From: Rhizobium rosettiformans
GTDB lineage: Bacteria > Pseudomonadota > Alphaproteobacteria > Rhizobiales > Rhizobiaceae
Direction: 5' to 3'
Assembly (NCBI RefSeq): GCF_016806065.1
Contig: NZ_CP032405.1
Coordinates: 124,001-188,000 of the forward strand
DNA length: 64,000 nucleotides
The translations under genes were made by a program, and so were the position numbers. This document shows positions 53,810-62,184 of this stretch, one piece after another. The notes under the pieces were generated by a model, which was not told the origin of the DNA, ran no database searches, and worked only from the letters and a program-made list of their open reading frames with translations. How positions within the stretch are numbered: position 1 is the stretch's first letter; each line of letters opens with the position of its first letter.

Positions 53810-54694
53810 ATGCCGTACGATCTGAACGCACTTGCCGTCTTCGCCCTGGTTGCGGAGGAGAAAAATTTCCGCGCGGCAGCGGATCGCATCGGGGTCACCC
53901 GATCGGCCGTGAGCCAGTCGATCCGCAAGCTCGAAGAAACACTCGGCATCGCCCTCCTGGCCCGCACCACCCGCAGCGTCGCCCTCACTGAAGCCGGCGA
54001 ACGCCTGTATGCTCAGATCGCCCCCTCGCTGGTCGAGATGACCGACGCTCTGGAGGCCGCGTCCAATCTGCAGAGAAGACCGCGCGGACAGCTCAATCTC
54101 GCGGTCTCGTCAATTGCGGAAAGCTTTCTCTCCGGACCTCTGCTCGCTCGCTTCGCCAGGCAACATCCCGAGGTCAAACTGCATGTGACGGTCACCGACG
54201 AGGAGTTCGACATCGTCGCCGAAGGCTATGATGCCGGTGTCAGGCTCGGTGAGGTCATTGCACAGGACATGATCGCCGTACCCGTCTCAGGGGACCTGAG
54301 ACAACTGGCGGTCGCTTCCCCGGCCTATCTCGAAGAATTCGGAACGCCGGCCCATCCGCGCGAGCTCGCAAACCATCGCTGCATCGGTTGGCGAACCAGC
54401 CCGCGCGTCGCACCCTATCGTTGGGAATTCGCTGAGAACGGAAAGGAATTTTCGGTGGCGGTCACCGAGAGCATCACCACCACCGAGATGATCCTGATGG
54501 TGAAGCTCGCGGTCGCCGGTGCGGGCATCACCTTCGGCATGGAGGATTCGTTCGCGGAACCGCTCGCGCGCGGCGAACTGGTCGCCGTCCTCGAGGACTA
54601 CTGTCCGACCTTCCCCGGCTTCTACCTCTATTATCCAAGCCGCAGAAACATGGCCCCGAAACTGCGCGCCCTTGTGGATTACCTCAAGCGGTGA
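53810..54694 (+). CDS. LysR-family transcriptional regulator
   Basis: 294 residues. N-terminal winged HTH: LNALAVFALVAEEKNFRAAADRIGVTRSAVSQSIRKLEETLGIALLARTTRSVALTEAGERL. The rest is the LysR substrate-binding domain (RGQLNLAVSSIAESFLSGPLLARFARQHPEVKL ... DAGVRLGEVI). Most similar in pattern to the CrgA/DmlR-like group that controls neighbouring oxidoreductases. Divergent from the SDR gene. TCTTC-GTTGG-GAAGA at 53784-53798 could be an operator but overlaps its own ribosome site. Confidence 0.93.
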   Translation: MPYDLNALAVFALVAEEKNFRAAADRIGVTRSAVSQSIRKLEETLGIALLARTTRSVALTEAGERLYAQIAPSLVEMTDALEAASNLQRRPRGQLNLAVSSIAESFLSGPLLARFARQHPEVKLHVTVTDEEFDIVAEGYDAGVRLGEVIAQDMIAVPVSGDLRQLAVASPAYLEEFGTPAHPRELANHRCIGWRTSPRVAPYRWEFAENGKEFSVAVTESITTTEMILMVKLAVAGAGITFGMEDSFAEPLARGELVAVLEDYCPTFPGFYLYYPSRRNMAPKLRALVDYLKR

Positions 54695-54758
54695 CCGACA
54701 GCGCATTCATGCCTGGCCGAGATTGACACGGACGGCGATCCGCTGGAGCTTGAACCCC

Positions 54759-55646
54759 ATGCCCTTCACCCATACGCCCTATGCTGGCGCCACCCGCCCC
54801 TTCACCATCGGCCTGTCGGCGCTCGACCCTCAGCGCTGGATCGAGCCCGACGCGGCGCTCGGCCAGTACCTCGCCGAAAAGCAGGAGCTTGCGAGAACTC
54901 GGTTGACCGACATCTTCCGCGGCACCGATGACAGCCTGGAGGCCCAGCGGGAGTGTCTTGCGGCTCTCGTTGCTCATCTCGAAGAGAGTCAACCCGGGCT
55001 CTATCGCCGAAAACATCAGACCATCCACGTCGCTGGTCACACGGTCGATCTTGCGGACGACACCCTCCCCCCACTGCTCCGCGCCGGAATGTTGGTGCAG
55101 GACGATCTGGTGATCATGATGAAGCGCGAGGCCGGCTGGTCCATCGCCGCTGCCCATCTCTCATTCCCATCCTCCTGGTCGCTTGCGGAGAAATTCGACC
55201 GGCCGATGGAGGCGGTCCACGAGCATGTACCGGGGTTCCAGGGCGGCACGCGAAACGCGGTCATGATCAACCGTATCTTCGACAATCTCGCGCCCGGCCT
55301 GCCCGCAGAGCGCTTCAACTGGTCGATCAACTGGAAGGAAAAGCTCTTTCACCCGGAAACCGGCCGCAACGATGCCGCGAAACCGGACGAGGCCGTGGTG
55401 CGCGTCGAGCGCCAGACACTGACGAAACTGCCCGTGACAGGCGCGATCGTCTTCACGATCCGCATCTATCTGGATCCGGTCACGGCGTTCAGGAACCACC
55501 CGGACGGTCCGAGGCTCCGCGCAGCCCTGGCCGAGCAGTTGGAGGGCCTCGCCGGCGATCAGCTTAGATACAAGGGGCTCGACATCCAGCGTGACCGGCT
55601 CGTCGCTCACCTGCGGCAAGATACAGCACTCGAAAATCAGCGGTGA
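54759..55646 (+). CDS. DUF3445 (heme-dependent oxidative N-demethylase alpha-like) protein
   Basis: 295 residues matching the DUF3445 family, whose fungal and bacterial members include subunits of heme-dependent N-demethylases. Conserved: PFTIGLSALDPQRWIEPDAALGQYLAEKQEL, DDLVIMMKREAGWSIAAAHLSFPSSWSLAEKFDRPMEAVHEHVPGF, and RVERQTLTKLPVTGAIVFTIRIYLDP. No reductase gene is nearby, so function is not settled. The start is the ATG at 54759 (TGGAG upstream at 11 bases); the open frame before it overlaps lysR and is not coding. Confidence 0.8.
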   Translation: MPFTHTPYAGATRPFTIGLSALDPQRWIEPDAALGQYLAEKQELARTRLTDIFRGTDDSLEAQRECLAALVAHLEESQPGLYRRKHQTIHVAGHTVDLADDTLPPLLRAGMLVQDDLVIMMKREAGWSIAAAHLSFPSSWSLAEKFDRPMEAVHEHVPGFQGGTRNAVMINRIFDNLAPGLPAERFNWSINWKEKLFHPETGRNDAAKPDEAVVRVERQTLTKLPVTGAIVFTIRIYLDPVTAFRNHPDGPRLRAALAEQLEGLAGDQLRYKGLDIQRDRLVAHLRQDTALENQR

Positions 55647-55782
55647 GGCCCGTCGCCCACAGGGGCCCACCCTTTATTGTGTCAGATTTTTGTGATCTAG
55701 AACCGCCAGTATCGCTCCGGCCGCAAAAGACAGGTCGGAAACATGGCCCAGGCATAATGACCGGGCCTCCAAGGAGACGGAA

Positions 55783-57225
55783 ATGAGCGAAATGACCTAC
55801 CCGGTTTATGGCGAGATCACCGGCCCGATCGTGATGATCGGTTTCGGCTCGATCGGCCGCGGCACCCTGCCGCTGATCGAACGCCACTTCAAGTTCGACA
55901 AGAGCCGGATGGTCGTCATCGACCCGCGCAACGACGAAGCAGACCTGCTGGCCAAGCATGGCATCAAGCACATCCAGGCGCACGTCACCAAGGAAAACTA
56001 CAAGAAGCTTCTGAAGCCTCTCCTCACCGAAGGCGAAGGCCAGGGCTTCTGCGTCAACCTGTCGGTCGACACCGGCTCGCTCGACCTGATGAAGCTCTGC
56101 CGCAAGCTCGACGTGCTCTACATCGACACCGTCGTTGAGCCCTGGCTCGGCTTCTACTTCGACAAGAGCATGAAGAATTCCGAGCGCACCAACTATGCGC
56201 TGCGCGAAACCGTGCGCCAGGAAAAGGCGAAGAATCCGGGCGGCACGACGGCCGTTTCCACCTGCGGCGCAAACCCGGGCATGGTCTCCTGGTTCGTCAA
56301 GCAGGGCCTGGTCAACCTCGCCCATGAAATCGGCCTGAAATTCGACGAGCCTGATCAGAACGATCGTGACGGCTGGGCCAAGCTGATGAAGAAGGTTGGC
56401 GTCAAGGGCGTGCACATCGCCGAGCGCGACACCCAGCGCACCAAGAACCCGAAGCCGCTCAACGTCTTCTGGAACACATGGTCGGCCGAAGGCTTCATCT
56501 CGGAAGGCTTGCAGCCCTCCGAACTCGGCTGGGGCACCCATGAAAACTGGATGCCGAAAAACGCCAAGAAGCACAAGAAGGGCTGCAAGGCCGCGATTTA
56601 TCTGGAGCAGCCGGGCGCCAACACCCGCGTTCGCACCTGGTGCCCGACGCCAGGTCCGCAATACGGCTTCCTCGTCACCCACAACGAGTCGATCTCGATT
56701 GCCGACTACTTCACCGTCGAGAAGGATGGCGAAGTCGTCTACCGCCCGACCTGCCACTATGCCTACCATCCGGCCAACGACGCCGTGCTGTCGCTGCATG
56801 AGATGTTCGGCAATGGCGGCACGCAGCAGCCGGTGCTGCACGTCCTGAACGAAGACGAACTGGTTGACGGCGTCGACGAACTTGGCGTGCTGCTCTACGG
56901 CCACGAGAAGAACGCCTACTGGTACGGTTCGCGCCTGTCGCTCGAAGAAACCCGCCGCATCGCGCCCTATCAGAACGCAACCGGCCTGCAGGTAACCTCG
57001 GCCGTGCTCGCCGGCATGGTCTGGGCACTCGAGAACCCGAAGGCCGGCATCGTCGAAGCCGACGAGATGGATTACAAGCGCTGCCTGGAAGTGCAATCGC
57101 CCTATCTCGGCCCGGTCGAAGGCCACTATACCGACTGGACCCCGCTCGACGGTCGCCCGGGTCTCTTCCCGGAAGACCTCGACGAAAAGGATCCGTGGCA
57201 GTTCCGGAACATCCTGGTCCGCTAA
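55783..57225 (+). CDS. hss: Homospermidine synthase
   Basis: Makes sym-homospermidine from putrescine using NAD, the main polyamine of many rhizobia. 480 residues. The Rossmann region GPIVMIGFGSIGRGTLPLIERHF binds NAD; the body contains NLSVDTGSLDLMKLCRKLDVLYIDTVVEPW, STCGANPGMVSWFVKQGL, and NATGLQVTSAVLAGMVWALENPKAGIVEADEMD, all of the bacterial Hss type (saccharopine dehydrogenase-like fold). AAGGAGA precedes the ATG. A weak terminator follows. Confidence 0.95.
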   Translation: MSEMTYPVYGEITGPIVMIGFGSIGRGTLPLIERHFKFDKSRMVVIDPRNDEADLLAKHGIKHIQAHVTKENYKKLLKPLLTEGEGQGFCVNLSVDTGSLDLMKLCRKLDVLYIDTVVEPWLGFYFDKSMKNSERTNYALRETVRQEKAKNPGGTTAVSTCGANPGMVSWFVKQGLVNLAHEIGLKFDEPDQNDRDGWAKLMKKVGVKGVHIAERDTQRTKNPKPLNVFWNTWSAEGFISEGLQPSELGWGTHENWMPKNAKKHKKGCKAAIYLEQPGANTRVRTWCPTPGPQYGFLVTHNESISIADYFTVEKDGEVVYRPTCHYAYHPANDAVLSLHEMFGNGGTQQPVLHVLNEDELVDGVDELGVLLYGHEKNAYWYGSRLSLEETRRIAPYQNATGLQVTSAVLAGMVWALENPKAGIVEADEMDYKRCLEVQSPYLGPVEGHYTDWTPLDGRPGLFPEDLDEKDPWQFRNILVR

Positions 57226-57245
57226 ACGGTTTCAGGAATGAACTT

Positions 57246-57274
57246 AAGGCCCGTCGCCTGCGGCGGGCCTTTCT
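57246..57274 (+). terminator. Terminator of hss
   Basis: AAGGCCCG / CGGGCCTT stem around TCGCCTGCGG; T-tail interrupted. Confidence 0.6.
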
Positions 57275-57411
57275 CGTTGCAAGCAAGGACGGGATAACCC
57301 CGGCAATACAAGGCTTTCGCCTTGCTTTGGCCGAGGCTTCGCGGCATGTTCTCGACGACAACGCAAACGGTGGGCGGCCGGACCGAACCGCCGAGATGGT
57401 GGGAGACAAGA

Positions 57412-57777
57412 ATGAAAATCAGATCCCTGGTAGCTGTAACGGCGATGAGCCTTGCCCTTTCGTCCTGCTATTCCAGCCCTCCTCCCCGCCAGTTGCCTGC
57501 CGTTCAGCAGGGCCCGTCGATCGAAGGCGCCTGGGTTGATCCGAACGGCATCTCCTCGACCTTCCAGGGCGGCACCTTCACCACGCGGACGACCGACACC
57601 AACCAGATCCTCGCATCCGGCACCTATACGCTCGTCAACGATCGCCTTGTCGAGATCAACATGACGTCGCTGGTTCGCAACACGCAGCAGAAGGTGAATT
57701 GCGCCCTCGTGACGCCGTCGCAGCTCAATTGCACCTCCGACAGCGGCGCCCAGTTCTCGCTCGCCCGACGCGGCTGA
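57412..57777 (+). CDS. omp10: Omp10-like outer membrane lipoprotein
   Basis: 121 residues. MKIRSLVAVTAMSLALSSCYSS has a lipobox (LSSC), so it is lipidated at Cys. After a Pro-rich link comes GPSIEGAWVDPNGISSTFQGGTFTTRTTDTNQILASGTYTLVNDRLVEINMTSLVRNTQQKVNCALVTPSQLNCTSDSGAQFSLAR, the Brucella/Agrobacterium Omp10 domain. GGGAG before the ATG. A single-gene unit. Function structural or unknown. Confidence 0.85.
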   Translation: MKIRSLVAVTAMSLALSSCYSSPPPRQLPAVQQGPSIEGAWVDPNGISSTFQGGTFTTRTTDTNQILASGTYTLVNDRLVEINMTSLVRNTQQKVNCALVTPSQLNCTSDSGAQFSLARRG

Positions 57778-57803
57778 GCCGGCGCCAGGACATGCTGATC
57801 AAG

Positions 57804-57832
57804 GAGCGGCCCAAGCGGCCGCTTCTTTCGTT
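57804..57832 (+). terminator. Terminator of the Omp10-like gene
   Basis: GAGCGGCC / GGCCGCTT stem, loop CAAGC, then CTTTCGTTT. Confidence 0.6.
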
Positions 57833-57980
57833 TCTGGCCCCTGCGAACATGCGGACATCAAGCGAATTTTGCTTGCCCTCTCCCGGTCTAGATGAAAACA
57901 TCCGCCATCCGAATTCTGGCGCGTGACTGTCATCAATCCGTGCCAGACTGTGGGTGATCGATTGCAACAGGAGAGATAAG

Positions 57981-59930
57981 ATGTTCAGACATTTGAAGAT
58001 TGGCCTTTTCAGCGCCTCGGTGCTGGCCCTGACCGCCGGAACCGCTCTGGCCGATTTCGAACTTAACATCCTGCACATCAATGACCTGCATTCCCGCATC
58101 GAAGCCATCAGCAAATCCGATTCCACCTGCTCGGCAGATGATGCTGCCAAGAACGAATGCTTCGGCGGCATTGCCCGCGTGAAGGCCGCAATCGACGCCC
58201 GTCGTGCCGAACTTGAGGGCAAGAACGTACTGACACTCGACGCTGGCGACCAGTTCCAGGGCTCCTTGTTCTACACCACCTACAAGAGCGCCCCGATTGC
58301 CGAGTTCATGAACGCCATCGGCTTCGATGCCATGGCCATCGGCAACCACGAATTCGATGACGGCCCGGAAGAGCTCGCAAAGTTCATCGATGCTCTGCAG
58401 TTCCCGCTGATCTCCGGCAATACGCTCGCCGGCCTCAACTCTCCGGTCGCCGACAAGTTCAAGCCCTACATCGTCAAGGAGTTCGGCGAGGAGAAGGTCG
58501 CAATCGTTTCGGTCCTCGCAACCGACACGGACGAGACCTCCTCGCCTGGTGACACGATCCTTTTTGCCGACGAGATCACCTATCTGAAGGAAGCCGTGGC
58601 CGAAATCGAAGGACAGGGCATCGACAAGATCGTGCTGCTCTCGCATGTCGGCTACGTCAAGGATCAGGAAATCGCGGCAGCCGTTGACGGCATCGACGTG
58701 ATCGTCGGCGGCCATAGCCACACGCTTTTGTCCAACACCGACGAGAAGGCCGCCGGCCCTTACCCGACCATGGTCAAGAACCCGGCCGGCCAAGATGTTC
58801 CGATCGTCCAGGCCTATGCCTATTCCAAGTATCTCGGCGACCTGACGGTCGTTTTCGATGATGCCGGCGTCGTCAAGACCGCGACTGGCGAACCGAAGCT
58901 GCTCGACGCCTCCGTGACCCCGGATGAAGGCTTCGTCGCCAAGGTGGCCGAACTCGGCGGCCCGATCGAGGAGTTGAAGCTGAAGGAAATTGGCGAGACT
59001 GCCGAGGCCATCGACGGCTCGCGTGAAACCTGCCGTGCGGTCGAATGCACCATGGGCAATCTCGTGGCCGATGCCATGGTGGACCGCCTGAGCGATCAGG
59101 GTGTTACCATTGCTATTCAGAATGGCGGCGGCCTGCGCGCGTCGATCGACGCCGGCACCGTCACCATGGGCGAAGTCCTGACGGTTCTGCCCTTCCAGAA
59201 CACGCTTGCCTCCTTCCAGCTGAAGGGCTCCGACATCGTGGCCGCGCTTGAAAATGGCGTTGGCCAGGTCGAGGAAGGGGCTGGCCGTTTCCCGCAAGTG
59301 TCCGGTTTGAAGTTCACCGCTGATCTGAGCAAGCCGGCCGGCAGCCGCATCTCCTCCGTCGAGGTCAAGGAAGGTGACGCCTTCGTCGCGATCGACCCCG
59401 AGAAGGTCTATGGCGTGGCCACCAACAACTATATGCGCACTGGTGGTGATGGCTATGGCGTCTTCGAGAGCGGCGGCCAGAACGCCTACGATTTCGGCCC
59501 GGGCCTCGAGACCGTGGTGGCCGACTACATCGCCAAGAACAGCCCCTACACGCCTTACACCGACGGTCGCATCACCGTGATCTCGGCGACGGCTACGGCA
59601 GCGGACGAGACTGCCGCGCCGCAGGCCGACGCGAGCGCACCGGCTGCAACCGCAACGGAAGCACCGACCGCTGAGGCTCCAGCTGCAACCGAGGCGCCGG
59701 CGGCTGCAGAGGCGCCCGCTGCGGCAGAAGCTCCAGCGGCAACCGCTACGGATACGGCCATGACGACTGCCGCGACCGTCTATAAGGTCGTGGCTGGCGA
59801 CAGCCTTTGGAAGATTGCTCAGGCCACCTATGGCGACGGCATGATGTGGAGCAAGATTGCCGAGGCGAATGCTCTGCGCAATCCGAATGTCATCTCGATC
59901 GGCCGGGAATTGCAGCTTCCGCCGCAGTAA
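57981..59930 (+). CDS. 5'-nucleotidase (UshA-like) fused to a LysM domain
   Basis: 649 residues. MFRHLKIGLFSASVLALTAGTALA is a signal peptide. The metallophosphoesterase domain (about 25-245) has ILHINDLHSR, TLDAGDQFQGS, AIGNHEFDDG and VGGHSHT; the 5_nucleotid_C domain (about 290-490) has TMGNLVADAMVD, IQNGGGLRASIDAG and TNNYMRTGGDGY. Then an Ala/Pro/Glu/Thr repeat linker (about 535-595) leads to a C-terminal LysM domain (YKVVAGDSLWKIAQATYGDGMMWSKIAEANALRNPNVISIGRELQLPP). It should hydrolyse nucleotides in the periplasm while held on peptidoglycan. The start is the ATG at 57981 behind AGGAGAGA. Confidence 0.92.
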   Translation: MFRHLKIGLFSASVLALTAGTALADFELNILHINDLHSRIEAISKSDSTCSADDAAKNECFGGIARVKAAIDARRAELEGKNVLTLDAGDQFQGSLFYTTYKSAPIAEFMNAIGFDAMAIGNHEFDDGPEELAKFIDALQFPLISGNTLAGLNSPVADKFKPYIVKEFGEEKVAIVSVLATDTDETSSPGDTILFADEITYLKEAVAEIEGQGIDKIVLLSHVGYVKDQEIAAAVDGIDVIVGGHSHTLLSNTDEKAAGPYPTMVKNPAGQDVPIVQAYAYSKYLGDLTVVFDDAGVVKTATGEPKLLDASVTPDEGFVAKVAELGGPIEELKLKEIGETAEAIDGSRETCRAVECTMGNLVADAMVDRLSDQGVTIAIQNGGGLRASIDAGTVTMGEVLTVLPFQNTLASFQLKGSDIVAALENGVGQVEEGAGRFPQVSGLKFTADLSKPAGSRISSVEVKEGDAFVAIDPEKVYGVATNNYMRTGGDGYGVFESGGQNAYDFGPGLETVVADYIAKNSPYTPYTDGRITVISATATAADETAAPQADASAPAATATEAPTAEAPAATEAPAAAEAPAAAEAPAATATDTAMTTAATVYKVVAGDSLWKIAQATYGDGMMWSKIAEANALRNPNVISIGRELQLPPQ

Positions 59931-59948
59931 GACCGTTTGACGCATGCC

Positions 59949-59984
59949 AAAAGCCGGTCCGGGCTTCCCCGGGCCGGCTTTTGC
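59949..59984 (+). terminator. Terminator after the 5'-nucleotidase gene
   Basis: AAAAGCCGG(T)CCGGG / CCCGG(G)CCGGCTTTT stem. Confidence 0.88.
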
Positions 59985-60051
59985 TTTTATCAGATGATCT
60001 CAACTGGCCTTCGCCACGTAACGGTCGAGATCTCATCACCAGGATATCAAG

Positions 60052-61086
60052 ATGAATGTACTGCCTGCCCATTGGCCCTCCGACCATCCGCCCGTCAATT
60101 TCGGCAAGGTCGGCGTGCTGCTCGTCAACCTCGGAACGCCCGATGGCACGGACTACAAGTCCATGCGCCGCTATCTCGAGGAATTCCTGACGGACAAGCG
60201 CGTCATCGAGTGGTCGCGGTGGTTCTGGTACCCGATCCTCTACGGGATCGTCCTCAATCGTCGTCCACAGAAGGTCGGCAAGGCCTATGAGGAGATCTGG
60301 AACAAGGATCTCGATGAGAGCTATCTGCGCACATACACGCGCAGCCAGGGCGAAAAGCTCGCGGTTGCCTTGAAGGATCTGCCGAATGTGCATGTCGACT
60401 GGGCCATGCGCTACGGCCAGCCGGCGATCCAGGCGAAGATGAACGAGATGCAGAAGGCGGGTTGCGAGAAGATTCTCGTCTATCCGCTCTACCCGCACTA
60501 TGCGGCGGCAACCACGGCGACCGTCAACGACGAAGCCTTCAAGGCGCTGTTGAAGATGCGCTGGCAGCCGGCGCTTCGTACGGTCCCGCAATATGCCGAC
60601 GATCCTGTTTATATCGAGGCGCTGGCCAATTCGATCAACCAGCATCTGGCGACGCTGGACTGGGAACCGGAACTGGTCATTACCTCCTATCACGGCATCC
60701 CGAAGTCCTACTTCATGAAGGGCGATCCCTATCACTGCCAGTGTCACAAGACGACGCGTCTCTTGCGCGAGCACCTCGGATGGGAGAAGGAAAAGCTGAT
60801 GGTCACCTTCCAGTCCCGTTTCGGGCCTGAGGAATGGCTGCAGCCCTATACCGACAAGACGGTCGAAAAGCTCGCTCAGGAAGGCGTGAAACGCATCGCC
60901 ATCATGAACCCCGGCTTCGTCTCCGACTGCCTGGAGACGCTGGAAGAAATCGCCGGTGAAGCGGGCGAGGACTTCCTGCACAATGGCGGCGAGAAGTTCA
61001 CCCACATTCCCTGCCTCAACGACAGCGATGATGGCATGCGCGTGATCGAGAACGTTGTGCGCCGGGAACTCCAGGGCTGGGCCTGA
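60052..61086 (+). CDS. hemH: Ferrochelatase
   Basis: Inserts Fe2+ into protoporphyrin IX, the last step of haem synthesis. 344 residues. VGVLLVNLGTPDGTDYKSMRRYLEEFLTDKRVIEW at the N-terminus, LVYPLYPHYAAATTATVND, VITSYHGIPKSYFMKGDPYHCQCHKTTRLL with the catalytic His, TFQSRFGPEEWLQPYTDKT and NPGFVSDCLETLEEIAGEAGEDF are all in place. A separate unit between two terminators. Confidence 0.96.
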   Translation: MNVLPAHWPSDHPPVNFGKVGVLLVNLGTPDGTDYKSMRRYLEEFLTDKRVIEWSRWFWYPILYGIVLNRRPQKVGKAYEEIWNKDLDESYLRTYTRSQGEKLAVALKDLPNVHVDWAMRYGQPAIQAKMNEMQKAGCEKILVYPLYPHYAAATTATVNDEAFKALLKMRWQPALRTVPQYADDPVYIEALANSINQHLATLDWEPELVITSYHGIPKSYFMKGDPYHCQCHKTTRLLREHLGWEKEKLMVTFQSRFGPEEWLQPYTDKTVEKLAQEGVKRIAIMNPGFVSDCLETLEEIAGEAGEDFLHNGGEKFTHIPCLNDSDDGMRVIENVVRRELQGWA

Positions 61087-61496
61087 AGCTCAATAGGCTA
61101 AGTGACATACGAGATGATGAAGGGGGCTGCCGGAAGGCGGTCCCCTTTTCCTTTGTATCCATGTCTCTTCGCATAGCCGTGCCCTCTAGAGGGGCATTTG
61201 AGCTACGTCAGCGACACAACCGAGACGATGAACACGCATGGCGAGCCGATGAGAAAAAGCCCAATTTTCGGTACACATGCTCAATTTTAGTGCATCTTTT
61301 CATTTGCTTAGCGCGCCGGAGTTCCGAAGTAGCACAACCGCAGAGACAACCTCAAGCTGCCCACCCGCGCAGATCTAGAATGGGAAAAATTCCCTAAATG
61401 GTTGGATTTCAATATAATTTTAGATAGGCGATTTCTTATATTAAGGTTCCATTTAGTAATGATCCCTAGAATTAGGGGGAGTTGAAGGAGACCACC
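61087..61496. other. 410-base region between hemH and the Cache-like gene
   Basis: Holds the hemH terminator (61117-61150), a CCCTCTAGAGGG palindrome (61182-61193), and an A/T-rich stretch (about 61360-61490) with a CCCTA-GAAT-TAGGG hairpin at 61464-61477 just before the ribosome site. TTAA-GGTTCCA-TTTA (61441-61455) is one base off a CtrA box. No gene or RNA family recognised. Confidence 0.55.
61117..61150 (+). terminator. Terminator of hemH
   Basis: AAGGGGG / CCCCTTTT stem with an internal CTGCC-GGAAGG-CGGT helix and T-tail. Confidence 0.75.
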
Positions 61497-62105
61497 ATGA
61501 AATTCGTCACGACCGCATTGGCATCGACATTCCTCGTCGCGTCGCTCGCCACTGCCCATGCAGAACCGGCACAGCCTGATGTCGCCAAGCTCGTCTCGCC
61601 AGAGCTGATCAAGCAGATCCAGGAATTTATTTCCGCCGAGATCGTCACCGTATCGGTCGAAGCGCAAAACGCCCGGCTGACCGAGCTCTCCCAGGAGAAG
61701 ATCGACGAGCTGGACAATCAATGGAAGGCCGAGCGCGAAGCGACCGACAAGCCGCTGATTGCCGCCACGCTCTCCAACCCGCTCTCCGTCTATCTCGCCC
61801 GCATCCAGGGCAAGTCGCTCGGCCTCTATCCCGAAATCTTCGTCATGGACCAGAACGGCCTGAACGTCGGCCAGAGCTCGATCACCAGCGACTTCTGGCA
61901 GGGCGACGAGGCGAAGTTCCAGAAGACATATGACGTCTCGGAGGACGCGATCTTCATCGATGAAGCCGAGTGGGACGACGACATGAAGATCTGGCGAAAC
62001 CAGGTGAGCCTGACGCTGGTCGACAGCGCCAAGAAGAAGATCGGCGCCGTCACCGTCGAACTCAACCTGACGGAACTCGAGCGCCGGGCGCTAGCCGGCA
62101 GCTGA
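61497..62105 (+). CDS. Exported PDC/Cache-like protein
   Basis: 202 residues. [22 protein letters not shown] is a signal peptide and there is no further membrane segment, so it is periplasmic. A long helix ([43 protein letters not shown]) precedes a PDC-like strand set ([48 protein letters not shown], then [25 protein letters not shown]), the layout of Cache sensor domains without the receptor. GAAGGAG before the ATG. A chemoreceptor gene follows after 79 bases, so the two may act as a binding protein and its receptor. Family name not certain. Confidence 0.75.
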   Translation: MKFVTTALASTFLVASLATAHAEPAQPDVAKLVSPELIKQIQEFISAEIVTVSVEAQNARLTELSQEKIDELDNQWKAEREATDKPLIAATLSNPLSVYLARIQGKSLGLYPEIFVMDQNGLNVGQSSITSDFWQGDEAKFQKTYDVSEDAIFIDEAEWDDDMKIWRNQVSLTLVDSAKKKIGAVTVELNLTELERRALAGS

Positions 62106-62184
62106 TCCGTCGACACGGCTCCATGATGGCGGCCGTCCTGTAAACCATGATCCAATTCGACCCCGACCGGGACAGGATTTTACC

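Noticed and set aside
61441..61455. CtrA box before the Cache-like gene
   Set aside because: TTAA-N7-TTTA has one mismatch in an A/T-rich area, where chance matches are common.
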